Source: Psychrobacter sp. UBA3962 (GTDB taxonomy: Bacteria > Pseudomonadota > Gammaproteobacteria > Pseudomonadales > Moraxellaceae). Taken from it: 24,033 nucleotides of DNA. Where the stretch lies: the NCBI RefSeq assembly GCF_002385225.1, contig NZ_DGDC01000039.1, positions 1 to 24,033 on the forward strand, in the 5' to 3' direction. Of the stretch, positions 1 to 6,133 are shown piece by piece. The stretch's first letter is position 1. The number at the start of each line of letters is the position of its first letter. The position numbers and the translations under genes are program-made. The notes below the pieces were generated by a model, which worked only from the letters and a program-made list of their open reading frames with translations, did not search any database and was not told the origin of the DNA.

Positions 1-20
1 TTAAATATGGGGGTATTTCC
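1..20. repeat. Left copy of a 20-bp inverted repeat at the window ends
   Basis: The first 20 bases, TTAAATATGGGGGTATTTCC, are the exact reverse complement of the last 20 bases of the window. The match stops abruptly at base 21. Each copy also has a short internal symmetry (AAATA at 3-7, TATTT at 14-18, around a G-rich centre). No transposase gene is visible inside the window, so whether this is a mobile-element end, a dispersed short repeat or an effect of how the window or contig was bounded cannot be decided here. Confidence 0.9.
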
Positions 21-98
21 GATCCCGTTAGTGGCTTAATTAGTCTGAACTCAAGCAACCAAACCCGCTGTAGCTGTCAACCCAAGAAATATAGCCTG

Positions 99-126
99 TT
101 GTACCAAAAACTAAGACAGATACTGT
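99..126 (+). promoter_or_regulatory. Candidate promoter for the lipoprotein cluster
   Basis: TTGTAC (99-104) and TACTGT (121-126) are separated by 16 bp and lie just upstream of the first lipoprotein gene. Both hexamers are imperfect matches to the sigma-70 consensus. It is the best pair I see before the ATG at 155, but AT-rich DNA gives such matches by chance. Confidence 0.3.
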
Positions 127-154
127 AAATCTAGTAATTAAAGAGCAATAACCC

Positions 155-478
155 ATGAAGAACATCATTTTACTTATCAGCATCAGCGTATTAACTGCCT
201 GTAGTTTTAGTGGTTTTCAACCGCCAAGAAATACTAGTTATTGGACATTACCTGGACTTGAAAATATGGGATTTGAAGGCACTGAATATATTGATAAGAA
301 ATTTAAAGAAATGCGAGAATGTGGTATAGATCCTTTTGTAGGTGATACAAATAATGTAAAAAAGAGGCTGTGTATGGAAGAGAAGGGCTGGAGAAACACA
401 GAAGGTTTAACTTGTGAAGTAGATTTTTTCAAAGATAATCCCGCTTGTGACGATTGGAAGCGACAACATGGGAAGTAA
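155..478 (+). CDS. Small lipoprotein A (107 aa), unknown function
   Basis: This is a short exported lipoprotein. Residues 1-15 are a lysine-plus-hydrophobic signal, followed by lipobox LTAC with lipidated Cys16. Ser at +2, not Asp, predicts outer-membrane sorting under the E. coli Lol rule. The mature part carries four more cysteines, C56, C73, C87 and C98, with C73 in a C-x4-G-W motif (CMEEKGW). The same pattern (Cys, then C-x4-G-aromatic, then two C-terminal Cys, the last in a P-x-C context) recurs in lipoprotein E, so A and E look like distant relatives. Residues 10-32 and 44-54 are nearly repeated in the truncated copy at 1880. I do not recognise a named family and assign no activity. It is probably the first gene of a run of five same-strand lipoprotein genes ending at the terminator near 1831. 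No strong Shine-Dalgarno is visible. Confidence 0.8.
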   Translation: MKNIILLISISVLTACSFSGFQPPRNTSYWTLPGLENMGFEGTEYIDKKFKEMRECGIDPFVGDTNNVKKRLCMEEKGWRNTEGLTCEVDFFKDNPACDDWKRQHGK

Positions 479-585
479 TCATCCTATTTAAATATCAAAT
501 AATTTGTTGATAGATGAGGGTTTCTAGATGGTCAAAATAATTTATCTGCCCCTATTTTAGTTACTCCAAACAGCGAGGGGATTTA

Positions 586-825
586 ATGTTAAACCTTATT
601 AAAGTTACAGCTTTATGCATATTTCTAACTGGCTGCCAATCCTGCCGTTTTCTGGACTGGAACTGTAGTGAGCCAAATCCTAAATGGTCTAATTCAGTTG
701 ATGAATGCCAGTTAACCCAAAGACAGATAGCTAAACAGATTTTACAAGAAAAATATTCGGATGATATACAAGATGATATAAATTATCACTGTATAAAAAA
801 TACCAACTATCAGTACAAGCAGTAA
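586..825 (+). CDS. Small lipoprotein B (79 aa), unknown function
   Basis: The signal peptide ends in lipobox LTGC with lipidated Cys17 and Gln at +2. An FLDWN motif (residues 22-26) matches the IFDWN motif in C and D just after their lipid cysteines. Two later cysteines, C41 and C69, are 28 residues apart, the same spacing as C44-C72 in D, and both proteins end in a C-I-K-N-x-N-Y-[QK] segment. B and D are therefore clear paralogues. Extra cysteines at 20 and 27 are peculiar to B. A GAGGGG Shine-Dalgarno lies about 6 nt before the ATG and supports this start. The stop is 17 nt before gene C, suggesting co-transcription. Function unknown. Confidence 0.75.
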   Translation: MLNLIKVTALCIFLTGCQSCRFLDWNCSEPNPKWSNSVDECQLTQRQIAKQILQEKYSDDIQDDINYHCIKNTNYQYKQ

Positions 826-842
826 TGTAGGTTTCAATTACA

Positions 843-1091
843 ATGAAAATAAATCTTAGTATTTTGACTATCATGTGTGTAGCTTTAGTCAGCGGTTGCA
901 GTTATGGAATATTCGACTGGAATCAAAAGTATTTACAAGAGCAGAATGAGGAGGCTATTAACTCAGGGTATGTATTTAATGGAACTGATGAACAGGCAGA
1001 AAAGGTAGGTAGACAATGCAAAGTTAAATTTAAAGACTTTAATTTATATAAGAAATGTCTACTGGAGAATGGATATAAAAAAGCTAATTAA
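843..1091 (+). CDS. Small lipoprotein C (82 aa), unknown function
   Basis: The signal peptide ends in lipobox VSGC, with lipidated Cys19 followed by Ser. The mature N-terminus carries Y-G-I-F-D-W-N at residues 21-27, shared almost exactly with D. Two later cysteines at 59 and 72 are present, the second in a C-x4-G-Y-K motif (CLLENGYK). The Cys spacing is shorter (13) than in B and D (28), so C is a compact version of the same architecture. It sits 17 nt after B and 26 nt before D, consistent with one transcript. The Shine-Dalgarno is weak (GTAGG). I infer an outer-membrane lipoprotein with one intramolecular disulfide; function unknown. Confidence 0.75.
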   Translation: MKINLSILTIMCVALVSGCSYGIFDWNQKYLQEQNEEAINSGYVFNGTDEQAEKVGRQCKVKFKDFNLYKKCLLENGYKKAN

Positions 1092-1117
1092 ACATAGAAA
1101 TTAATCAAAGGAAGTCT

Positions 1118-1381
1118 ATGATGAAGATGCTTTTTAATATTATAACAGTTGTTTTATGCTTAAGTCTGTCCGCTTGTCACTACGGTATCTTTGATTGGAA
1201 CAAACAGAATATTGATAAGACTAGAGCTTATAAGCTGATAGAGAAATGTCGCAAACAACAGCAAAATATTGCAAGAAATAATTTAGGCGCTAAATATACT
1301 GATGAAGATGATACCTATATTATCAACAAGTGTATTAAAAATCATAATTACAAATTCAAATCCGATCCTAAATATAGGTAG
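1118..1381 (+). CDS. Small lipoprotein D (87 aa), unknown function
   Basis: Lipobox LSAC gives lipidated Cys20 with His at +2. It is followed by Y-G-I-F-D-W-N (22-28) as in C, then a Gln/Lys-rich helix-like stretch and cysteines C44 and C72. C72 begins C-I-K-N-H-N-Y-K-F-K, nearly the same ending as B. Two consecutive ATG codons stand at the start behind a GGAAG Shine-Dalgarno; the first is used here. Gene E begins 19 nt after this stop. A longer reading of the next frame overlaps this gene, but the better start for E is the ATG at 1401. Function unknown. Confidence 0.75.
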   Translation: MMKMLFNIITVVLCLSLSACHYGIFDWNKQNIDKTRAYKLIEKCRKQQQNIARNNLGAKYTDEDDTYIINKCIKNHNYKFKSDPKYR

Positions 1382-1400
1382 TGATGTTAAGAAGAAAACT

Positions 1401-1820
1401 ATGAAACCATTCCATTTTAAAGCTTTAATATTATTGGCACTACCATTGAGCATAACTTCCTGTGTATTAGGCGTTGATATGCATGGGGACTGGTGGAACA
1501 ATGATTATGCAACTGATGATGAGCAATGGGTGCATCCAACACTGAGCAAGCAAGCTGCAGATAACGTAGCTGTAAAGTGTTCTGATGACGCATTGCAGAA
1601 AGTATTAGGAGTTAAATCTTTTAGCCAACTACCCAATAATAAGAAAGATGAAATTGTGAATAGATTGACTTCTGAACAATCAAAATTATCTACTATATTG
1701 AGTGAGCAATGCAAATTAGACAAAGGTTTTAAGTTCTATCCTAGGGGTATTAGTAATGACCATCCAACAGCATGCTTTGGTGAGTTAAAAAATAGACCTG
1801 GTTGTCAATCCGCTCGTTAG
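1401..1820 (+). CDS. Lipoprotein E (139 aa), unknown function
   Basis: The ATG at 1401 is chosen over an upstream in-frame start at 1302 because it begins directly with a lysine-rich n-region and hydrophobic core ending in lipobox ITSC (Cys21), and because it avoids overlap with gene D. The mature N-terminus has V-D-M-H-G-D-W-W-N-N, repeated almost identically in the broken copy at 4008. Cysteines follow at 60, 104 (C-x4-G-F-K), 125 and 135; the C-terminus reads N-R-P-G-C-Q-S-A-R. The broken copy keeps cysteines at 60, 99, 120 and 130, which argues that they are structurally important. It is the last gene before a rho-independent terminator. Function unknown. Confidence 0.8.
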   Translation: MKPFHFKALILLALPLSITSCVLGVDMHGDWWNNDYATDDEQWVHPTLSKQAADNVAVKCSDDALQKVLGVKSFSQLPNNKKDEIVNRLTSEQSKLSTILSEQCKLDKGFKFYPRGISNDHPTACFGELKNRPGCQSAR

Positions 1821-1830
1821 GCTAATTAAA

Positions 1831-1857
1831 AGGTTGAGTGTCATGCTCAGCTTTTTT
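1831..1857 (+). terminator. Rho-independent terminator after lipoprotein E
   Basis: GTTGAG (1833-1838) pairs with CTCAGC (1846-1851), including one G-T pair, around a 7-nt loop. Six T residues follow at 1852-1857. It lies 12 nt after the stop of E and closes the A-E run. Confidence 0.7.
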
Positions 1858-1879
1858 GCTAAATTGAGAGAGGTTTACG

Positions 1880-2041
1880 ATGAAGGTGATTTTTAATGTA
1901 ATCGCAGTAGTATTAACCGCCTGCAGTTTTAGTGGTTTTAAACCCGCAACTAGTCCTTATTACTGGCATTTACCAGGTAATGATTTAACACTAGATGAAT
2001 ATATCGATAAAAAACATAAAGAAATGGAAGAAAGCCCATAA
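1880..2041 (+). pseudogene. Truncated copy of lipoprotein A (A', 53 aa)
   Basis: This reading frame has its own signal peptide and lipobox LTAC (Cys15), then C-S-F-S-G-F and a Y-W-x-L-P-G segment closely matching gene A. It continues to E-Y-I-D-K-K-x-K-E-M and stops after three more residues, exactly where A would continue into its cysteine-rich half. At DNA level the stretch around the lipobox is almost identical to A (only synonymous-type changes across V-L-T-A-C-S-F-S-G-F), so the duplication is not ancient. The bases after the stop show no trace of the missing half, which points to a deletion or replacement rather than a simple nonsense mutation. It could still be translated as a 38-residue mature lipopeptide. 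Confidence 0.7.
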
Positions 2042-2167
2042 ATAATAAATGTTATTTTTAATTGTAAGATTTTTTGTGTATCAAAGGTTTTTTTGGTTCA
2101 GTACAGATATCGATTTTAAAGGCGCAGGCAGTAGCTTATCGGTCAATGGCAGGATGATATCTGAATG

Positions 2168-3628
2168 CTATTTGCATTGTTGCAATACTGCACAATTTTC
2201 AAAGGCGCTACTACTATTAAATTCTTTATTGCCTAGTACCCATATTAAGGACGAATGACTGTTGTGAGGCAGATAACGGTTATTTTGGAAGCTAACTTCG
2301 CCGCGATCAAGCTGATTGGCAATGATCATATAGCCTGATGGTGAGCTGGTAAATGTATTATCCTTAATAGCTAACTTTTGAATATTAAACTGCATTAGCA
2401 GCTGTCCGCCTTGCTGTTTGCCAAGGTCATTATTGGCGACCGTATTATTAACAAGGGTAATTTGTCTGACGCCACCGCGTTGCTCATCATAGCCACCCAC
2501 TGCAAGACCAGCATAGGTGCTGTTGGTGACCGTATTGCTCTCTACCCAAACATCTTCTGTCAGTTTTTGGAAGTTTTCACTGGCGACTTCGATACCAACA
2601 TCATTGTTAGCCACGGTATTGTTCTGAATAAATACCTGCTTACCCCCATCGACATAAATACCACCCGCTGAAGGGTCTTCGCCTTCGTAGCCGGGATTGC
2701 CGCTGATACTATTGTGTGTGACAGTATTGCCGATGATATCGCCACGTCTAGCATAGTCGTTATCGGTCTTGGCTGTTCCTTCAAAACCAATGATGTCGAT
2801 ACCAATATTATTGTTATTATTGACTTGGTTGTGGTTCACTTCAAAGTTAGTGACATCCCCATTTATGACCACCGCTTCACTACGACCTAAGCTGAGATTT
2901 TCTACTCGATTATTATTAATTTGAATGTCTTTAATAGGTTGAGTACCGTAAATCGCAATGCCATGCGCATTACCCTTGTCATTATTCACACGCGTACCTA
3001 GATCATGAATATAATTATTCTCGATTAGGAGGTTATGACTACTACCAGTAACATAGATGGCAGTGGGTGTAATCTGCTCGTTATTGGTCCAAAAATTAGT
3101 AAACTCTAAGCCGCGAATGATCACATAAGCTTGGTTTTCGATATGGAACAGATGCTCATCAGCCTCGCTTGGCGTGCCGGTAATGATAATTTTGGCAGCT
3201 TGCATTGGTTGAAAGATAATCGGCTTAGCCAGTGTGCCAGAATTTTTAATATACACAGGCCCTTTATAACTGCCTGCGGCAATGTGTACCGTCGTACCCG
3301 CAGTTGCCAGATCCGCGGCTCTTTGTAGAGTGAGGATAGGGGAGCTGGCACTACCTGATGCGGTATCACTGCCCGTTGTCGCCACGTAGATATGCTGACG
3401 GGTACTATTATCGAACTGTGAATTATCAAGTGCTAAGCTGTTATCATAAAAGGCTTGGCTACTAGATATCGGTGGTTCATAAGAGGTTGTGGGAACACTT
3501 GGCTTATTGGAAACTGTGGTCGGTTCAGAAGTAGCAGGCAGGTTTGAAGCGCTGGAATCTTCCACCGAGTCTCCACCGCCGCAAGCCGGTAAGGTAAAAA
3601 ATGCTAATATCAGTAAACTCATCGGCAA
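2168..3628 (-). CDS. Right-handed parallel beta-helix repeat lipoprotein
   Basis: This is a surface or periplasmic lipoprotein of about 486 residues. Counting from the TTG at 3628, lipobox LPAC gives lipidated Cys16, followed by G-G-G-D and a Ser/Thr/Pro linker to about residue 75. A parallel beta-helix follows to about 460, with an opening I-Y-V-A-T-x-G-S-D segment and P-I-L-T-L-Q-x-A, then many N-x-x-V-x-N-N, G-I-x-I and N-T-V coil repeats. Such folds are common in polysaccharide lyases/epimerases and surface adhesins; I see no catalytic signature to choose. Two cysteines close to the C-terminus (C-A-V-L-Q-Q-C) may cap the helix. The start is uncertain: TTG 3628 and ATG 3622 have no Shine-Dalgarno and leave an uncharged signal peptide, while the frame is open back to a TAA at 3689-3691. 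An upstream ATT start (see 3677-3690) would give a better signal. It is antisense to the flanking lipoprotein genes. Confidence 0.85.
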   Translation of the reverse strand: MPMSLLILAFFTLPACGGGDSVEDSSASNLPATSEPTTVSNKPSVPTTSYEPPISSSQAFYDNSLALDNSQFDNSTRQHIYVATTGSDTASGSASSPILTLQRAADLATAGTTVHIAAGSYKGPVYIKNSGTLAKPIIFQPMQAAKIIITGTPSEADEHLFHIENQAYVIIRGLEFTNFWTNNEQITPTAIYVTGSSHNLLIENNYIHDLGTRVNNDKGNAHGIAIYGTQPIKDIQINNNRVENLSLGRSEAVVINGDVTNFEVNHNQVNNNNNIGIDIIGFEGTAKTDNDYARRGDIIGNTVTHNSISGNPGYEGEDPSAGGIYVDGGKQVFIQNNTVANNDVGIEVASENFQKLTEDVWVESNTVTNSTYAGLAVGGYDEQRGGVRQITLVNNTVANNDLGKQQGGQLLMQFNIQKLAIKDNTFTSSPSGYMIIANQLDRGEVSFQNNRYLPHNSHSSLIWVLGNKEFNSSSAFENCAVLQQCK

Positions 3629-3676
3629 TAGTGTTGAGAAATAGTGTTTTGGATACGACGTTGACCGACTGGTTTT

Positions 3677-3690
3677 AATAATATTTCCTT
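3677..3690 (-). promoter_or_regulatory. Shine-Dalgarno before ATT codons: possible true start of the beta-helix gene
   Basis: On the minus strand AAGGAA (3690-3685) is followed by the in-frame codons ATT (3682-3680) and ATT (3679-3677), then Lys-Thr-Ser-Arg-Ser. Starting here adds a positively charged n-region (K, R, K, H) to the hydrophobic core and lipobox. No ATG, GTG or TTG lies at the right distance. Either AUU is used as a rare start, or an ancestral ATG was changed to ATT. Confidence 0.45.
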
Positions 3691-3691
3691 A

Positions 3692-4007
3692 GGGTGTGGT
3701 GAACATTGGGAGTAAAATGCTAACAGGTAAACATCGAACGATTAGTCCTTAATTGCTCGCACAAAAAAGACATTGTTTGCTATGTTTCGCGTAATGCTCA
3801 AAGTCCAACACTGGATAAGAGTAAGACCTATATTACTAGAACTTAATATCTATAATATAGGGAATCTAGATAAATGGTCGAAGGCGTACTGTGTTCTTAA
3901 TCAGGATTAAAAAGTAGATTCATATTATTAGATTGAAGCTAATAAATATAGATTGAAACTAAAAAATACTAAAGACTTAATCATTAAAATTTCACAAAAA
4001 AGTCACT
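3692..4007. other. Intergenic region between the beta-helix gene and the broken lipoprotein E'
   Basis: This is AT-rich DNA without a convincing reading frame. It should contain the divergent promoters of the two flanking genes. A perfect TATAAT lies at 3851-3856 on the plus strand, but no good -35 is found at the proper distance. A pair of 20-bp tandem repeats (3929-3968) is annotated separately. Confidence 0.5.
3929..3968. repeat. Two tandem 20-bp repeats
   Basis: Unit 1, TAGATTGAAGCTAATAAATA (3929-3948), is followed directly by unit 2, TAGATTGAAACTAAAAAATA (3949-3968); 18 of 20 bases agree. A weaker partial match (TAGATTCATATTAT) lies just upstream at 3915. The repeats lie 39 bp before the ATG of the broken lipoprotein. 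Confidence 0.75.
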
Positions 4008-4412
4008 ATGAAACTAACCCTTCTTAAAGTCATACTATTACTGGCAGCGCCGTTAACTATAACCTCCTGTGTACCAGGGGTAGATATGCATGGAGACTGG
4101 TGGAATAATAATTATGCCCCTGAGAAGCAGAAATGGTAACTTCAAGGAAATAATCAAAGTGATTTTGATAGGATATGGAATTCATGTGAAAAATCTGCTA
4201 CTGAAAAAATCAATAATTTTGATGCTGAAATGAGGGATGAGTTAATTAAAGACGGAGTGAAACAGCTTAATATCGGCATAAATCAATATAAATTTGAACG
4301 ATGCTTAATCAGCAACGGGTTTAAATTTCATCCTACGGGTATTAAAAACAATTACGCGAATAGTTGTATTGGGGATGCTAAAGATAGACCTGGCTGTCAG
4401 TCGGTTCGTTAA
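4008..4412 (+). pseudogene. Second copy of lipoprotein E (E') broken by an in-frame TAA
   Basis: From the ATG at 4008 the frame reads a signal peptide with lipobox ITSC (Cys21) and V-D-M-H-G-D-W-W-N-N as in E. It stops at TAA 4137-4139 (codon 44). Without any frame change it then continues to TAA at 4410-4412, with cysteines at 60, 99, 120 and 130, a C-x4-G-F-K-F-H-P-T-G-I segment and the ending R-P-G-C-Q-S-V-R, all paralleling E. A single base change explains the lesion and the rest is intact, so inactivation is recent, or the base is a sequencing error. The downstream part could start at an internal ATG (4230) but would lack a signal peptide. Confidence 0.85.
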
Positions 4413-4494
4413 TTTAACTAATAAGCAGTAGGAATAATTATTAACTAATCTCTATATAAACCTTTTTTATAAAAGTAGAATGCATCTATCAATA

Positions 4495-4525
4495 AAAGCC
4501 GCCGCATAATATGCTGCGGCTTTTT
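4495..4525 (+). terminator. Rho-independent terminator downstream of E'
   Basis: AAAGCCGC and GCGGCTTT form the outer stem, continued after one mismatch by GCAT/ATGC around a 3-nt loop. The 3' arm runs into five T residues ending at 4525. The preceding A run makes it plausible in both directions. It is the strongest hairpin in this part of the window, lying about 80 nt after the E' stop. Confidence 0.75.
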
Positions 4526-4569
4526 GTATAAAAAACAATATGATAGTATAGGCGCCTTATTAAAAGCGG

Positions 4570-4594
4570 ATGTGATAATGGGCAGTTATCACAT
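4570..4594. promoter_or_regulatory. Candidate operator: 9-bp perfect inverted repeat
   Basis: ATGTGATAA (4570-4578) and TTATCACAT (4586-4594) are perfect inverted repeats around a 7-bp spacer. The half-sites contain TGTGA/TCACA, but they are 13 bp apart instead of the 6 bp expected for a CRP site. No T run follows, so it is not a terminator. It lies about 135 bp before the hydrolase ATG and may bind a dimeric regulator of that gene. Confidence 0.5.
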
Positions 4595-4729
4595 TCAGAT
4601 AAAACATACCAATTAAGGTGACCTGACTGTTTGGGGCTACATTTACACTAAGGGTCATCCTTGTTTTATCATCTACTGCAAAAAAACACAAAAACTAGAA
4701 AAGCTATTTAAATTAGGGCAAACATTCAT

Positions 4730-5941
4730 ATGCAATCGAATCAAAAGAGTTTAGTTGCCAAGGGTATACCGGCAGCTGACAATACAGAGGTATTGTTTGA
4801 AGAAATAAAAATCAAGCAAGGGCTGTTAATTGGCTTAGTTACTCTAAATCGTGAGAAGTCTTTAAACGCACTGACCACCAATATGTGTAAGCTAATCAGC
4901 GCAAAGCTGACCGAGTGGGAACAGATAGATAATCTTGTAGCAGTAGTAATTCATGGTGCTGGCGAGCGTGCTTTATGTGCTGGTGGTGATATTCGTCAAC
5001 TGTATCAAGCGCGCCAGCAGTGGGATGGAGAAGGCATAGCCCCGCCAGAAGCAGTTGATTTCTTCGCCAGTGAATATCATTTAGACACCCAAATGCATGA
5101 ATATCATAAGCCGATTATTATCTGGGGCAGTGGTATTGTAATGGGCGGTGGTATGGGCATACTAAGTAGCAGTAGCCACCGTATTGTCACTGAGACTACC
5201 CGTGCTGCTATGCCAGAGGTTAATATTGGCTTATTTCCCGATGCAACGGGCAGTTGGTTTTTGCAGCGATTCCCTGCTAAGACTGGTTTGTTTATGGGGC
5301 TAACAGGCGCTGATGCCAATGCCAACGATGCTTTACTATGTAACTTAGCAGATTTCAAAATGGCCAGCCAAGACTTTGATGCCATGTTGCAAAGCTTATG
5401 TGAGGCTGATTGGAATGAGGCTTTAGGTCAACCCACTTTAAATAGCCTAAGCAGTAAATTACATCAAATTACCACCAAGACGCTAAGCAACTTTAGTGCA
5501 CAATCTGCTGCGAATATCGAATTTGCACCAAGCAACATTGCCAAATTTATGCAGCCCATTCAAAAGCTTATGAACTGTGGTGGATTAGATAAAATAGATG
5601 ATATTTTACAATCAGATGAAAATATCAAAAACTTCTGCCCAGAGCTTGCTGAAAGTGATTGGTTCAAAGCTGCAGTCGCAAACTATCGTTATGGTTGCCC
5701 GGTGACCAAAGCGATTACTTATGAGATGTATCAGCGTGCCCATAACCTATCATTAACGGAAGTGATGGCGCTTGAGACTAATGTAGCCCTTCACTGCGTC
5801 AATTACCCTGACTTTAGCGAAGGGGTGCGTGCGTTATTGGTAGATAAAGACCGTCAACCTAGGTGGAGTCGAACATTGGCTGAGTGTTTGGATGTCGAAG
5901 GACAGGCCTATATTCAAGAACATTTTGAAGCGCTACATTAG
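4730..5941 (+). CDS. 3-hydroxyisobutyryl-CoA hydrolase-like protein (enoyl-CoA hydratase/isomerase family)
   Basis: This crotonase-fold enzyme of 403 residues most resembles 3-hydroxyisobutyryl-CoA hydrolase, the valine-degradation enzyme that removes CoA from 3-hydroxyisobutyryl-CoA. Seen: L-N-R-x-x-x-L-N-A-L at 39-48, the oxyanion-hole segment C-A-G-G-D-I at 83-88, G-I-V-M-G-G-G-M-G at 135-143, and M-P-E...G-L-F-P-D at 161-171. Glu163 and Asp171 fall where the hydrolase catalytic acids are expected. The C-terminal half (about 230-400) is the extension typical of this subfamily and absent from short enoyl-CoA hydratases. It stands alone, with no other valine-catabolism gene in the window, between its own inverted repeat and a strong terminator. 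Substrate specificity is inferred from the family only; a general acyl-CoA hydratase is the alternative. The Shine-Dalgarno is weak. Confidence 0.85.
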   Translation: MQSNQKSLVAKGIPAADNTEVLFEEIKIKQGLLIGLVTLNREKSLNALTTNMCKLISAKLTEWEQIDNLVAVVIHGAGERALCAGGDIRQLYQARQQWDGEGIAPPEAVDFFASEYHLDTQMHEYHKPIIIWGSGIVMGGGMGILSSSSHRIVTETTRAAMPEVNIGLFPDATGSWFLQRFPAKTGLFMGLTGADANANDALLCNLADFKMASQDFDAMLQSLCEADWNEALGQPTLNSLSSKLHQITTKTLSNFSAQSAANIEFAPSNIAKFMQPIQKLMNCGGLDKIDDILQSDENIKNFCPELAESDWFKAAVANYRYGCPVTKAITYEMYQRAHNLSLTEVMALETNVALHCVNYPDFSEGVRALLVDKDRQPRWSRTLAECLDVEGQAYIQEHFEALH

Positions 5942-5985
5942 ATTAACAAGCTTTGTGCTAAATTAAGCTGGTAATATGTGACAAT

Positions 5986-6030
5986 AGCAGCAAGACAGAA
6001 TTTAGTTTGCCTTGCTGCTTTTTTATTTTT
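5986..6030 (+). terminator. Rho-independent terminator after the hydrolase gene
   Basis: AGCAGCAAG (5986-5994) and CTTGCTGCT (6011-6019) form a perfect 9-bp stem around a 16-nt loop. Two T runs follow, interrupted by a single A. It lies 45 nt after the stop codon. Confidence 0.85.
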
Positions 6031-6133
6031 TAAGACGAAAATAATCTGTTAGGATAAGCAGGTTACTATAAAGCGGTAGTTGTTATGAAGCCGCACTTTG
6101 ATAGTTTTTAATTTGTTGTTAAGGATAGTAAAA

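Larger units (their letters stand above)
4413..4729. other. Intergenic region with terminator and inverted repeat
   Basis: No gene is seen here. It contains the strong hairpin terminator at 4495-4525 and the perfect inverted repeat at 4570-4594, both annotated separately. The rest should contain the promoter of the hydrolase gene at 4730; I could not pick a convincing -35/-10 pair. Confidence 0.5.

Noticed and set aside
3..128. Open frame from the window edge (41 codons to a TAA at 126-128), possible end of an upstream gene
   Set aside because: Too short to separate from chance, no recognisable motif, and it overlaps the candidate promoter of lipoprotein A. It may still be a real C-terminus.
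1302..1400. Upstream extension of lipoprotein E
   Set aside because: It would overlap gene D and bury the signal peptide; the ATG at 1401 gives a normal lipoprotein start.
2104..2163. Inverted CAGATATC/GATATCTG arms 44 bp apart
   Set aside because: The wide spacing and lack of a T tract give no clear terminator or operator role for either neighbouring gene.
2049..2258. Plus-strand 69-codon frame after the truncated lipoprotein
   Set aside because: It overlaps the end of the beta-helix gene, has no Shine-Dalgarno, and its composition looks like translated non-coding AT-rich DNA.
6085..6111. Eight-codon frame before the PLP-enzyme gene (possible leader peptide)
   Set aside because: No runs of regulatory codons and no attenuator hairpin around it.
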